Shown: positions 43,002 through 55,313, counted from the first letter of the stretch. The stretch is DNA of 64,000 nucleotides from Deroplatys truncata (GCA_030765065.1 CM060977.1:126422295-126486294); one strand, 5' to 3'. Program-made: numbers and translations. The notes: generated by a model from the letters alone, not told the origin.

Positions 43002-43984
43002 GGTGACCATATTATTCATGACTAGAACTATTGATCAAAATATAAATTAGTTAATAGGATAACATTGTAATCTCTATATTTACAATGGGTATCGAAGTAG
43101 ACACACGAGTATATTTTATAGGAAGAACCATAGGAATCGTTGCTGTCTCACCTGGAATTACAATTTTCAGTTGACTTGCAACAATAAATGGTTCAAAAAT
43201 AATATGAAGGGGTATTATAATTAGGTTATTTCAGATTGTTTATTTTGTAAAGTAAAAAATTTCATGAATACTATCACTTTTAGGATAATTAAAGAGAGAT
43301 TTACTTTCTGTAGTTTACAACGTACAAAGACTACTTCTAAGTGAAATCTAAGTGACACAAATTAGCTTGTTAGTTTCGTTCAGAGTTGTTATTGTTGTAG
43401 AATTTTCTTAATACAGATTTTTCACACAAACATTTAAACACAGTTTTAGTCAGTTAAATATAGTTAATAATTTAGAACACCAAACATAATTTAACACTTA
43501 CTAAACTCATTAAAACGTCTATTTCTATACACTCATACATTTAGAAATGATGACGATAAGTTCCGAGCAGTGCCTTAGGTATTATTCTCATATATATTAA
43601 TATTATTATAAAATTCATTCAGATACCATGCGTTATTTTTTATGAACAACAACAACAACAACAACAACGGGTTCTTTGATAAGTAGGTACAAGGGAATTA
43701 AATTATTGCTATATGCTACTGTTATAATGCAATTTTTTTAAAATTAATATTTCAGAATTTAATTTCCGGTAAGTATTTATTCAAGTTGATGAGTTTCGTA
43801 GCTTAGCTGTTCATGTGTTCACAAATATTTTGTAAAGGTTTTCCCAGCTTGTAAGTTTCTACATTGTTTCTATTATACTCAAGCTGAATCATTCTATTTG
43901 AGTATTATTTCATTCCGTGCTTACTTTAATTTAGAATGTTCCTACACAATAAACCAGTTCAGATCTTTCTCACTGTTTGATGAA
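43002..43984. other. unassigned spacer with a (CAA)n run at 43645-43669
   Basis: AT-rich with about eight CAA units. No gene recognised. Confidence 0.4.
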
Positions 43985-44237
43985 CCAAGTAGGTAAATAA
44001 GCCCGCATCTGTGATTGAAGATACGTGTCTGTCCCACACTCAAGAGGTCCCGAGTTCGAATCTCGGTTAGGGTGAGTTACTCGGATAAGGGGTTTTCCCT
44101 TATCCCGATAAGGGATCTATGGATCCCGGTCTATTTGGGCATTATTCCAAGCATTTAATTAATTTATTTTTCGATATGACCTACCAGGTTATAGGACGTT
44201 AAAACTTTTAATAAATAAAAAAAAAGATAAAATATAT
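43985..44237 (+). mobile_element. tRNA-derived SINE, family S5, with A-rich tail
   Basis: The head has GAGGTCCCGAGTTCGAATCTC (B box with T-arm pairing). The middle carries a hairpin, GATAAGGGGTTTTCCCTTATC. It ends at AATAAATAAAAAAAAAGATAA near 44231. Only one copy is seen. Confidence 0.7.
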
Positions 44238-44564
44238 ATAGACAGACTCGACATCGTTTGAAAGATTTAAATAATATTTAACATAACAAAACGATGGGCA
44301 GTTGATATAGCTCTATTTGAAAACTTGAAATTTTGGGCACAAAGAACTTCATAATTCTATCATATGTTGCTTTTTCGTGTTAGTACATTTATCAGGCAAT
44401 CAGACGAAATGGAAACAAAATTCACGATATCTGCCGGACCTTGCGTTACAGAATATCATTATTTACTAAAGGTGCACTCTACATCTAGGGGTTAGTACAC
44501 AATATCAATTCTACATTCCTACCGCGCGCCTACCACTGAGTTTTATATAGCAATGCCTACTTAC

Positions 44565-44642
44565 CAACCAGCGGATGCGGGTTTCACCGCCAGTTGGGAC
44601 ATGCTATCCGTTTGTGGATTTTTCTGAAGCTTTTTGCTCAAC
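44565..44642 (-). CDS. candidate 78-bp internal exon of a host gene
   Basis: On the minus strand a pyrimidine-rich tract ending in CTCTTTTCAG precedes the exon, and the donor GTAAGTAGG follows it; both fit the consensus closely. One of three frames is open through all 78 bp, 25 complete codons with one base before and two after, giving LSKKLQKNPQTDSMSQLAVK and PASAGW. The length is a multiple of three, so the exon could be skipped without shifting the frame. G+C is higher than in the flanks. The protein is not recognised, and no neighbouring exon was found, as expected if introns are long. Confidence 0.5.
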
Positions 44643-45317
44643 CTGAAAAGAGGAAAACCGCGTAAATAATGGCACAAACGAATTTGCACCATCATTAGAT
44701 TGTGTACTTTCACTCACATAGAATGTAAATTAATGACAGTAAAACATGAAAAAAGAAAGAAAAAAAAAACAGAAAATGAAAAAATAAATAAAAATAAACT
44801 GTACTCGCATTATAGTCGCAGTACGAATTATATTAACTGACATTAATAACAATAACACAACATTGAACAACAATCCAGTTAATACATACACTTACAGGTT
44901 TGTCGATTCCTTTATTGTTTACCTACCTTTAAATGTTACTGTATTCAAAGTGAATGTTATATTTTATGCCGATACGCGTTTAACCAAAGATAAATGCTAA
45001 CTTGGTAAAATCATAAATTATCACTCGGATAAAATTTTCTTAATTGAGAACCAAAATTTTGTATAGCCATAGTGAACTCAGAATGAAAATATGTTTGGGT
45101 TTTACAACTCTGTCTTCAAGAGACATTTATGGTTAAAAAGAAGCGCAAAAAGGAAACTAATTACTAAGATCAAACGCCGGAGGTGTGGTCGGTTTTCAAC
45201 TCGGTTTATATTACCCTGAATGACGGAGTTATTTTGGAGCGATGTGTGAAGCAGACGAACAGCGAAATAGGCGAGACCAATAAAAACAACATAAACAAGT
45301 ATAAAAAAAGAATAAAA
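44643..45317. other. spacer, possibly intron of the 44565 exon
   Basis: AT-rich without other recognised features. Confidence 0.3.
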
Positions 45318-46051
45318 TAATTGTGTTCCACTCTCATGACTTTCTCTACTCTCGTACAAACTATTTTGCACAAACGCTTATTCTCCATATGCTTCATGTT
45401 AATCGAGATGATAATCTTATTGCTAATTTTCTTATAGGTGCAAGGGGAATATGGTAGGCTTTAAGCGATAGTCAAATCTTTTAAGAGCTGGTTACTATGT
45501 GGAGCATTCCATTCCCTGTGCACGTCTAGGGCATAGAAAAACGAATAACGAATTCCTATTTAAGAAAAAGTATAAGTATTGTACAATTAAAACAAATTAG
45601 GAATATCTCGGAAATGGTTCACTGGACAAAAAGAATATATATGACATAAATTGGGGATATTTCCAGAAAATTCAAGATACACATTTCATTTGCCATTAAA
45701 ATATCTTAAACATATGATATTTTAAAAAAAATCGTTAGAGCCACTTTTGAGGGAATACAATTTTTCGAAAAATGTTCCATGTAAAGGGTAGTCTGGTTGG
45801 AAGGTTTCCTTAAAAATCTTTGTGTCTTATCCTTGGAAGATACTAAACTTAAATACCAAATTTAGTATTTATCGAATTTCTCGTTTTTGAGTTATACTGT
45901 TTTCAGACAGACACACACATGGACATGTTTTAAAAAATGCTTTATTTGGATTCAGGGCCCTTCAAAACATGTAGTTCCGGTGAAATCTCGGTATAGAATT
46001 TTTGGGTTGAATGTAATACTTCCCCTACTTATTATATGTAGTAGAGAAAGT
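45318..46051 (-). repeat. R1 copy, short form with deletion
   Basis: Starts ATTGTGTTCCACTCTCATGA. Part of the interior after GACATAAATTG is missing. The end is TTATATGTAGTAGAGAAAGT. Confidence 0.83.
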
Positions 46052-46946
46052 ATTAAAAAGAAAGAAAGAAATAGAAAGCCGCTGGGATCGAATATAAGAG
46101 CTTGCCCTGATATTTGTGAAAGATAGAGTACTACAGCTTCATTACAGAAGCTGTTAGTGGCTCGTGCCTGATTATACAGTTCATGGCATGGTATCGCTTA
46201 TACCATGTACCAGGGGCGGCATCCAGGGTAGTGCCACTGTGCCATGACATCACTTGTGTCAAAAGGAAAGAAAGTGTACAGGAATTGGGTATAATGCATT
46301 GTTTTCGAGTATGTATTCTCTCATTTGAACGGGCGCGTTTAGCGGCGCGCGCACTGCCGGTAGTTTTCTGGCTTGAAGCCAATTCCAGATTAGCACCGTC
46401 TAGCTCATAAGCACAGTGTATAAGGCTGGGGTGTACGATACTGCACGGTTCTTATGGGAGAGGTGGAGCCAAGAGAAGCTCTGACGCAGAGCTTACTTTC
46501 CACCCGCTAGAGCGAAGTAAAGCACAGAACCTAGTGACAGTGGTGGAATACATATCCCTCGGTCAACCTTCCGCAAATGCAGTAATTCCATCTTGCTGCA
46601 AGTTAATGCTAATGCATTTGCTTATTTAAATCGAATGCATAAATAATATACCAAAGTATCCTTATAAATAAAAATGCATTGTTTTTAATATAATTATGTG
46701 GTTAAGTTTTTAAACGAGGAAGCATTACGTCAATTCTTGTATACTTCATAGCAGAAGAATTTATGATTGAATATGTGGTATCTTAACTATCACAGAACAA
46801 CAAACTAACGTATTCACTGTGTTGAGCACCTGTTTTCAAAACAATTATCAAGTATTTCGGTCTATGTTCGTGCAGCAACAGTTCAATCCAAAGATGTAGC
46901 TCGTCGTGAGATCAGGTAACTAAACAGTGTTGAGCGTTTTCTTTGA
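46052..46946. other. unassigned spacer
   Basis: No supported gene. GC-richer at 46180-46560, but the frames are broken by stops and no splice-flanked exon is convincing. Confidence 0.35.
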
Positions 46947-47235
46947 GTGAATACTCAATTGTGTGTGAAAGCTACAAACATGAACAAAACAAGTAAAATA
47001 TTAAAAACTCCATTTAGCAACAGAATTCTCGGTGAAAAAATTCAGATTAAAACATTGGATAGGCCACTCCCGAATCTGAATCTACAGCAGAAAACAAAAA
47101 TAGATGTCCTAATTCGGTCAGGAAATTTACCAAAAGAATAAATGGATCTGTGGCTGTGAGGAAAACAGAGCTATTATTTTTTAGTTTTCCTTACGTGTTA
47201 TTTGGGGGAGATGTCCATTGATATTGGGTGTATAT
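46947..47235 (+). pseudogene. TTF-type zinc-finger transposase (hAT-like) N-terminal relic
   Basis: The first frame encodes LGEKIQIKTLDRPLPNLNLQ. A frameshift near 47135 leads to NKWICGCEENRAIIF, and another to FSFPYVLFGGD. This is the layout of the N-terminus of hAT-superfamily proteins with a TTF zinc finger: a GRPTP-LN-like motif, then W-CGC----A-FCFPCLLFG. Two finger cysteines are replaced (SFPYVLF for CFPCLLF). The transposase core is not found downstream. Confidence 0.55.
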
Positions 47236-47358
47236 AGTCTAATATGAAAGCACATTCAATTCTTGTCCACTGCCTAATACGTTTGCTGCTACTTCACGAA
47301 GTTGGTAAACATATATTATATGAGGGATTTGTTTTCACTTTTATTTTTGGCATCGCCA
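47236..47358. other. short spacer
   Basis: Nothing recognised. Confidence 0.3.
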
Positions 47359-47586
47359 TTAGAATATCTCAACGGCCGCCACTCCATGTACGGCAAAACG
47401 TGTAACCAACTGTATCATTTTGTAGCCTTCTTCCTTCCAGTCGTCGTAGACCATGGCATCAGTGGAGCAGAATTCGCTCCATGCATATATCCCTCTTCTT
47501 GCATGTAGTTTTTCCACCAATCTCACGTAACACTCTGTAGATGGCAGCCCTGAATGAATCCATAGTTCCTCTACGTAGAAATGGAA
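47359..47586 (-). pseudogene. open coding-like segment of unknown family
   Basis: A minus-strand frame open for about 75 codons, ending at TAA (47361-47359), reads VEELWIHSGLPSTECYVRLV, EKLHARRGIYAWSEFCSTDA and VYDDWKEEGYKMIQLVTRFA. It has a protein-like composition (W, Y, C, H and charged residues) and higher G+C than its surroundings. It has no good start codon upstream, so it may be an exon or a fragment of an element protein. I do not recognise the family. Confidence 0.3.
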
Positions 47587-47599
47587 TTAGTTCATGTAC

Positions 47600-48454
47600 A
47601 AATCTTGATGGTGTATATTTCGAAGCACATAGGGTTTACCCTGATATTTAATTCTAGAATCTGTACAGAAGGGGCGACATTTCTCAAATTGTGTTGTTAA
47701 AGGGATTCGCATTTAATCTTTTCAGCTTGCCATTATCTATGTTTAAAATCCAAAAGTAAAGCGAAATATTCTTATCTAGCATCTTTTCTTATCAGAAACA
47801 TTCGCTAATTCTTTGCCGACGGCATGACCTGTGAAGCTCCATTGGAAAAAGCGAGAAAATAGAGAATATTCACCATTATTTTTATTGCTGTAATTAATCT
47901 TTTACACAGTTTTATACAGTTCACAATTGCTAACAACAAACAAAAGAATCCTGTGTTCACAGTAACAATACACAACCATTATGTTTGCTTGAAAGCGACT
48001 ACCATCGACATACAAGATTCTTGTTAACAAGTTTCCAATCTGACCTAATCACCCTGGTGTGGCGTTGTTCTTCAGGTCTCAGTAATCTCTGTAGCTATAC
48101 ACGCATTTATGCAGTTTCAATTTTTCATAGGAGGTAAAAATTCGAAATACAACTTGTTCAACATATAAGTACTATACGTGATATCTTTAGACTCGATCTT
48201 CTCGCTATTTTCTTTGAAATTTATAGGCTATTTTCTGAATTACTAAATTCTAGCGCTTCATTCACCGAATCGGGTGGATATCATACCTTTGTAAAATATT
48301 TTACTGTTTAATACCTACTAAAATTCTAGAGGCAAAACACAACCTTATTTTCTCCCGGATTGCTATAATTTCTACATTGCAGATTTTATTGCTTTACCAA
48401 ACAAATTTTGAGTTTTTAAAATAAGATATACATTTTATTTTTGTATTAGGTAGG
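47600..48454. other. unassigned spacer
   Basis: AT-rich, no gene or shared repeat recognised. Confidence 0.4.
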
Positions 48455-48770
48455 TAAAAAAGGGTCCCCGAATCCGGGGCAAAGCACCACACGTAGGCCA
48501 TGTGGTCCAAAGGAACATGCTTTGAACGCTGCTCCTAATCCCCGAGGGTTCCCTTAAGATCCGGAGCAGTCCGACCGATGCCAGGGAGAAACCTTCACAA
48601 AGGCTACACCGCAACGAGCCGAACACCGTCACCTGGTCCTGTAACTCTGAGGCAGATGACAATTTGTACGAAATGGACAGGAAAGTTGTAGTGTAAGAAG
48701 AACCATCCCGGCATTCACCTACCGCCACGGGAAATCACAAAAACCGTTACCGCCTGGCTATGTCGCTCGG
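48455..48770 (-). mobile_element. SINE S1, minus strand, head damaged
   Basis: The minus strand reads GAGCGACATAGCCAGGCGGT, then directly TTTGTGATTTCCCGTGGCGG, so the B-box region has been deleted. The body and GC-rich distal part (ACCAGGTGACGGTGTTCGGC) are intact. The minus-strand ORF 48435-48728 is carried by the SINE. Confidence 0.7.
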
Positions 48771-49552
48771 TTTTTTTGTATCACCAAGCCAAAATTCCAA
48801 AATTTGCTCCTCATAACTTTCATATAATGGCATTATTTCTTTTTAGTCTCTTTGCTGCAGTTTTATACTTCTGGTGAAAATGTTTGGGAAAATAATGCAA
48901 GCTGCGATTATTCTTCCTCATAGGAATTCCATGTTTTTTATTGTTCTTGTGAAGTTTTGAGGTTAACGCACCGTCTGGTTCACTCCACTGCAACCAGCAC
49001 ACCTCGTTACCTCTAACAAGTTAAAAGGCGGGAATGGCTTCCACCGTGTTCACTCGCGGAACTTGCTCGGCTCTTGTTGACTTTAAGTGCTGGTTTTAAA
49101 AGGGTGAGTTACCAACCATCGCACAAATAGAAAGTCGAAGAAGGATCTTCAGTTTGGAGAGAATTAAATTACTTTACATGCTTTTGAACGTGGAACCTAT
49201 GCTGGGCTTCTGAGAACTAAGTATACAAACCATTTGGACTTTATCATAGTAATGCCAGGAGTGATTTCCAAATCGTCGATAAATACGCGACTGTGGAAAT
49301 CAATACAACTTATATAGACATTCCAGCAGCTACTAGACTCAATTAAAATAACACTTGTTGAAAGAGTCAGAAAAGATACTGCTTTAAAATTTTACAAAGT
49401 TCTAGCCATATCATCACTACTCTAAGAACCAAAAACAAAAGATAGAGGCAGCAGCAATGAAATTATTGAGACTATTAGCTGGATGAAAAAGGTTAAGATC
49501 ATAAAAAAATTGAAATCCGTGATCAGCTTGGAATTCAAGCATTATAGAAAAA
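48771..49552. other. unassigned spacer
   Basis: No supported gene. Confidence 0.35.
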
Positions 49553-50330
49553 ATATGATGTATTGCACTCACATGCCTTTCTCTACAAACTATGTTTACA
49601 AACGCTTATTCTCTACCTACTTCATGTTAATCGAGATAAACATTTGCATCTTATTCCTAATTTTCTGAGGTACAAGGGGAATACGGTAGGCTTTAAGCGA
49701 TAGTCAAATCTTTTAAGTGCTGGTTGCTATGTGAAGCATTTCATTCTCTTTGCATGTCGGACATAAAAAAAAGAATAACGAATTCCCATTTGAGAAAATA
49801 TTATTATAAGTATTGAAAAATTGAAACAAATAACAAGGAATAACTCGGAAATGGTTCAGTAAAATGGTGTAGTAAAATTTTGTCTAACTCTTACAGTTAA
49901 CAGTTATGCGAAAGTCATTCAGAATGAAGAGGACTTTTGGGTACATTCCCAGAGTATTCAATATATACATTTCATTTAGCATGAAAATATCTTAAACACA
50001 TAATATTTTAATCAAAATTGTTAGAGCCATTTTTGGAAAAAGCAAAGTTTTCCAAAAATATTTCATATAAAGTGTAGTCTGGGGTTGTGATATTTTCTTA
50101 AAAATCTTCTTGTCGCATTCTTGGAAGATACTGAACTCAAATACCAAGTTTGGTATTAATCCGACTTTTCATTTTTGAGTTATGCTGACAGACAGTCAGA
50201 CGTATGTTTCCAAAAATGTTTTATTTGGATTCAGGACTCCTCTAAACTTGTATTTCCGGTGAAATCTAGCTATCGAATTTTGGGTAGAATGCATTACTTC
50301 CCCTACTTACTATACGTAGTAAAGAAAGTA
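49553..50330 (-). repeat. R1 copy, short form
   Basis: Starts TATGATGTATTGCACTCAC, ends ATACGTAGTAAAGAAAGT. It has lost part of the segment between GAAATGGTTCA and GGTGTAGTAAAATTTTG, and the GT run. Confidence 0.85.
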
Positions 50331-51053
50331 AATATTGAGAAATACATGTTACAATGGCATGAACATGTAAATAGAATGAATATCAATCACATCTTTAAAA
50401 TGGTAAATTATATAAACCTATAGGACGACGAAAGAAATGAAAAGACCAATTTTAAGAAGAAATGTGGAGACGGAACAGGCCCTGCGGTTTGAACCAGTGG
50501 CGTAGTCAGAAAAATATTAAGGGGGTTTTATATACAGGGCGAATCACTTAAAAATGCACCGCAAATATTTCGGAAATGGAAAGTGCTATTGGAGTGCAGT
50601 TTTCACAGCATTGATTGGTAGTCAGGGGCTCGTACATTTAGCCTATAAACATATTTTAATAATAATGAGAAAGCGTATTTTTTTGAGCAAACATACAATT
50701 TTTAAATGAAACAATGCCTAGTTACATCAACAAAAAAGGTAGGGTAAATTAGAATGTCAGTGGCATTTTTTTCAAGATTCTAGTGCAAGTGGTCTATGAG
50801 AAATCTTATTTTGAAACTTTTACGCACTGCAACTTATACTACCTGTGGTAGCACAAACTAAAGAAAAACAAAAGGGAATTACAATACTTCTGTGGAATCT
50901 TACAAGTAAAGAGAACATAGCCCTTCAAAGGTTCTGTTCAAAATGACTACCGGCAGCTTCAATACACGCTTCCAGGTCTGCTATGGAAAGACTGCTGCAC
51001 ACGTTATAGCATTTCAGCGGAAATTTCAGAGCAGGCAGCAGTAATACGTCGTT

Positions 51054-51994
51054 TCATATCGTCTGGTGTAGTTGGTACATCCTTGTAGACAGTGTCTTGC
51101 AGCCTTCCTCACAGAAAAAGTCTAAAGGAGTCAGATCAGGTGAACGGGTCGGCCAAGGTACAGGCCCTCTTCGTTCAATCCAACGATTTGGAATCAATCC
51201 GTTAAGACAGGCTGTAGTACTTCGTGCACTATGGGCTGGACAGCCATCATGTTGGTACCACAGGTTCCTCCTAGTCTGCAAAGGAACGTCTTCTAGCATC
51301 TGTGGCAGGAGGCTGCGATACTTGTGCGAGTTCATTGTTCCTTCTATGATCAAAGGGCCTATGGGCTGATGGTTCAGTATCCCACTCCACACGTTTAAAC
51401 TCCATGGACGCTGACGTTCCACCTGACGAAGCCAACGGGGTTTGTCAACAGACCAATAGTGCATGTTTCTGCGGTTTACCTGGCCATGATTAGTAAATGT
51501 TGCCTCATCACTAAACAACATACATGATGAATCTGGAGTATCATGTCTTAATGCCCATGTACAAAAGTTAACACGATTCTCATAATCGTTTCCATCCAAC
51601 TCTTGATGGAGAGAGATGTGATAGGGATGGAACCTATGTCGATGGAGAATGCGCAGTACACTTGCCTGAATTATGCCACTTCCACGTGTGATTATGCGGG
51701 AACTAATTTGCAGATCTACTGCAACAGCAGCCAAAACATTAATTTCTGCCTCTTCTCCAGTCACTTGTTTGTTTCTGTTATGTTTTCTAGGTGTTGCAGT
51801 ACCACTTTCACGTAATTGGTTGAAGAGATTGATAAATAATTGCTGAGATGGTTCACGTCTATTGGGATACATTTCCGCATACACCGTACAGGAGCGAACT
51901 GCATTCTTCCTACACTCTCCATACACCATGAGCATGTCGGCTTTTTCTGCATAAACCCCATCTTCCACTCACGACTTACTGTTTGAACTGTCAC
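51054..51994 (-). pseudogene. D-41-D mariner-superfamily transposase, nearly intact
   Basis: Cut-and-paste transposase binding the long TIRs. An uninterrupted frame of 304 codons starts at 51968. N-terminal part: MLMVYGECRKNAV and the helix-turn-helix region up to IIQASVLRILHRHRFHPYHI. Catalytic core: LFSDEATF (first Asp), WYQHDGCPAHSA (second Asp), then RSPDLTPLDFF, whose Asp lies 41 residues after the second. This spacing differs from mariner (34) and Tc1 (34, Glu) and is as described for rosa-like elements. All three aspartates are kept. One frameshift after LDFF moves the C-terminus (LQDTVYKDVPTT type, expected to end like the EHLL of the copy at 10074) out of frame and later stops follow, so it is probably inactive. 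Confidence 0.9.
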
Positions 51995-52396
51995 AAACTA
52001 ACTGACCAGAAAGTCGCAATGCAATCAATGAACAGAAAACACAATATAAACAAACATAAAAACATCGTAGCTAGCAACTAAGCAGGTTGAATGGGACAAA
52101 CAATTGTCGGGGTGGAAACTTTTCAAAATACGATTTCTCGTAAACCACTTGCACTAGAATTCTGCAACAAAGGCCATTGATATTCTAATTTACCCTACCT
52201 TTATTCTGTTGATGTAACTAGGCATGGTTCCATTTAAAACATGGTACGTTTGCTCAAAAAATAAATTTTCTCAGTATTATTAAAATCTGTTTATGGGCTA
52301 AATGTACGAGCCCCTGACTATCAATCAATGCTGTGAAAGCTACACATCAATAGCACTTTCCATTTCCGAAATATTTGCGGTGCAAGATTTAGGTGA

Positions 52397-52427
<31 letters not shown>
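52397..52427. repeat. (TC)n microsatellite at a transposon tip
   Basis: About 15 TC units begin exactly where the TIR tip GATTC should continue to GCCCTGTA. Confidence 0.9.
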
Positions 52428-52431
<4 letters not shown>

Positions 52432-53179
52432 GGGGATCCATTTTTAAACTGTTTATGTCTATAAAATGTAAATATGAATTAATTTTGAGTTGAAATATTG
52501 AATAAATCGATTTTACATACACAGATTAAGGTGCAGCAATTGAAACTGAAGTTTGGATAGGATGTTCCGCGTATTCTAAGAGGCTGTGTAGTAACATGAG
52601 AATTAATGACCGCTATGAAGTATCTTATATTACCGCTGCAGACACATTTTATTTCACTAAAAATAGAGTCTCTAGCTATGTAATAAAACTGGGAAATATT
52701 GTACTCATTTGGAAACCATTCAAATTTAGCACCGAAACGAAAACAGGGTCGCGATATCTTAACATGGTTATACCAGCACCATCTAAAGTACAGTTTCTGT
52801 TGTTACTTTGGGGATATTGTCTAAGACATGCGGCGCAAATATAGCACTACCAGTGATACAATTAGGAAGTATCTCGTTGCCGCCGACCTAGAAAGATCCT
52901 ATTTTTTTAATGAAGCTATCTTTGCTATTCTTTTTTAGTCTTTTTTAGCAAGGGGCATTCCAATTCCCAAACCCCCTCCCTAGTTTCGCTTCTGCTGTAC
53001 ACCTTAATTGTATGTGGTGATGATTTTTAAATCAAGAATAGGATTTTATAGCACTATTTCATGAATAAAATAAAACAATTTACTAATAATTATGATTATT
53101 AAAACAGTCATAACATATTTATATTTACCTGCAATGTAAACAGCGTTGTTTTAAAAGAAATCTCGAATTATACGTTCGC
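52428..53179. other. unassigned spacer
   Basis: No gene supported; the ORF at 52596-52844 has no motif. Confidence 0.4.
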
Positions 53180-53290
53180 AATTAATTTGTTTGATCAGTG
53201 CAACCTGATTATTCAAAATTACTTATTGCCATCTGGCGTGGGAAACTAGAAGCAAGCACGCTATATTGCAGCGACGCAATAAGCAACATT
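53180..53290 (+). repeat. repeat E, copy 2
   Basis: TTTGATCAGTGCAACCTGAT ... TTGCCATCTGGCGTGG matches the minus strand of 18880-18990. Confidence 0.6.
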
Positions 53291-53363
53291 ATAGGTTATG
53301 ATTCGCTCTCTTTGCAACAAACATTATTTAAAACACAATTGCTGGATACACAGTTTTTTCTTA

Positions 53364-54404
53364 TGAGGCAGTGTTGTTAACACTTAAATGATTTCAGTCA
53401 AATTATATAATATGTAAATTCAATAACAGCCCGCCTTGAAGCAATATGTGTATGTAATAATTTGTAAAATGTATGTAACAGTCATTGCATATGTTTATAT
53501 TATTGTAAACATGTTCAATAATGTTATGTAAATGCATTACGTAATATAGGTCAAAAGTTGCTAACAATGAGGTAACCTTGATTCAATAATGAGTAAGAAA
53601 GTTTAACAGTACTACTTGTGATTCTTGGAGTAACAATAATGTAATTTTAGTGACAGTTTATAAAAATAGCCAATCAACAACCAGAAAAAGCTTTAGTTAA
53701 ATGCATGTATTCTATTGGAGTAAGATTAGCCAATCAGAGACTTGAAATACATAAATTTACAAGTTTAGATCGTTGAAATCTATTCAGTTGCCTGCGGATA
53801 GTGTTTGTAACTGGATGCGAGATGCGTCCTCGAGAAATATAATACGTATTCGTGTGAGACAAATATAGTATACGTATTAAAAGGTGCAAGTATTAAATAA
53901 ACGAATCTCACAGCTCTCGATATCAGTGAAGTGTTATTTAATTTGTGTCAAGGATTAATAAAAAGGAGTGAATTAAAACTTAATATCTGTGTAAGCCTAC
54001 ATTCTTGTCGCATCACGCCCTGCCAAGACTTCCATGTCTCTAAATTAAATACTGACGCAGCCGAGGCAAACATAAATATTTAAAGAAACAGTTTTATTAC
54101 AAAGTTAATATTTTTTTTTTAAACTTGAGGCAAAAGCCACCTTAAAGTACATTTGGGGCGAAGGCTACCGGAAACTGTTTACTATACGTGCGGTTGCAAC
54201 TACTTCAAGTGTTCGCCTCCCCAACAGTTGAAATATAATACAGCATCTACAAACTGATTTTCAATACGTAGCAGCAACTAACTACTTTAAATTGACGCCC
54301 AAAGCATGGTGCAAATAACGTAACAAACCACCTACTTGAAATTGGCGTACATGCGTGGAGCTAAATAAATAAACAACTACAAATTAAAGACAATATCTTC
54401 TTCA
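53364..54404 (-). mobile_element. solo LTR, family LTR1, copy 3
   Basis: The left border TGAGGCAGTGTTGTTAACAC is preceded by CTTA (53360-53363), and the right border ...CTTCTTCA is followed by CTTA (54405-54408). The unit is longer than copies 1 and 4 because the region beyond GGCTCCCCAACAG contains additional CAATTT/AAGTAG-type repeats (minus-strand sense). Confidence 0.68.
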
Positions 54405-54493
54405 CTTATTTTGTGCACAATGCTGAAAAGGTGTTTTTCATTTAGTTGCAGTGCAAGATAATACTTTGATTTGTTCATAATAATAAAAAAACG

Positions 54494-55313
54494 AATATGA
54501 TATATTCACACGACTTTCCCTACCCTCTATCGTTTATTAGTGGGTACACAAATTATTCCTACTCAAGCTTATTTTTCTATCTAATACTTTCGATCCAAAT
54601 AAACCTTTGCAGAAGTAGCTGCATTGCACAGTCCTTATGATAAAACGGAAACAGTGACTGTCAAATGTTTAAGAACTGGACGCTATATGCTAGCCTTAAA
54701 ATTCCATGCTGTTTCCATGTAATCGCAAGAACTGAATGTTGGAAGTACTTTAAGAGAATGACCAAGTAATGAACAATTCGAACCTCAGAAACGGCTTATG
54801 CTACAAAAAAGTATTCTAAATAAATTGTGTTTTTTAAATACATCAACGTTTTCGTCTATCGCTTAACATTTACCAGCTATGCAAGATAAACAAAATTCCC
54901 TCCGAGTGAAGAGGACTTCATAGGCTATTCCCGGAAAATTCAAAATATACAATTTATTTGTCATACAAATATTTTTAATGTATGGTATTTTAAACAAAAT
55001 CGTTAGAGCATTTTTTAGAAAATAAAAAGATTTCAGGAAATGATACATGTAAAGTGTAGTTTGGGGTTCGGGTTGGGGAAGTTTGTTGAAAATCTTCATG
55101 TCGAATTTTTGGAAGATATTTAACCTAAAGACCAAGTCTGGTATATATCTGACTTTTCGTTTTTGAGTTATCTATGCTGTTCACAGACACACTAACGGAC
55201 ATGTTTCCAAAATTGCTTTATTTGATTCAGGCGCCTCAAAACATGCATTTCCAGTGAAATCTCGGTATAGAATTTTTGGATGGAATGCATACTTCCTCTA
55301 CTTACTATACGTA
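54494..55313 (-). repeat. R1 copy, first of a tandem pair
   Basis: Starts TATGATATATTCACACGAC. The right end runs CTTACTATACGTA and then straight into the start of the next copy (AAAATGATGTG), so the last AGTAGAGAAAGT is missing. Confidence 0.83.

Larger units (their letters stand above)
50533..52427 (-). mobile_element. IS630/Tc1/mariner element with 290-bp TIRs, D-41-D transposase
   Basis: The left end TACAGGGCGAATCACTTA follows a TA at 50531-50532. The left arm (50541-50828) and right arm (52108-52399) are inverted copies over about 290 bp with only scattered differences. Shared blocks include GCAAATATTTCGGAAATGG, GTCAGGGGCTCGTACATTTA and TGCCTAGTTACATCAACA. The extreme right end, expected to read CGCCCTGTATA after GATT, is replaced by a (TC)n tract at 52397-52427. 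The only gene lies between the arms on the minus strand. Confidence 0.92.
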
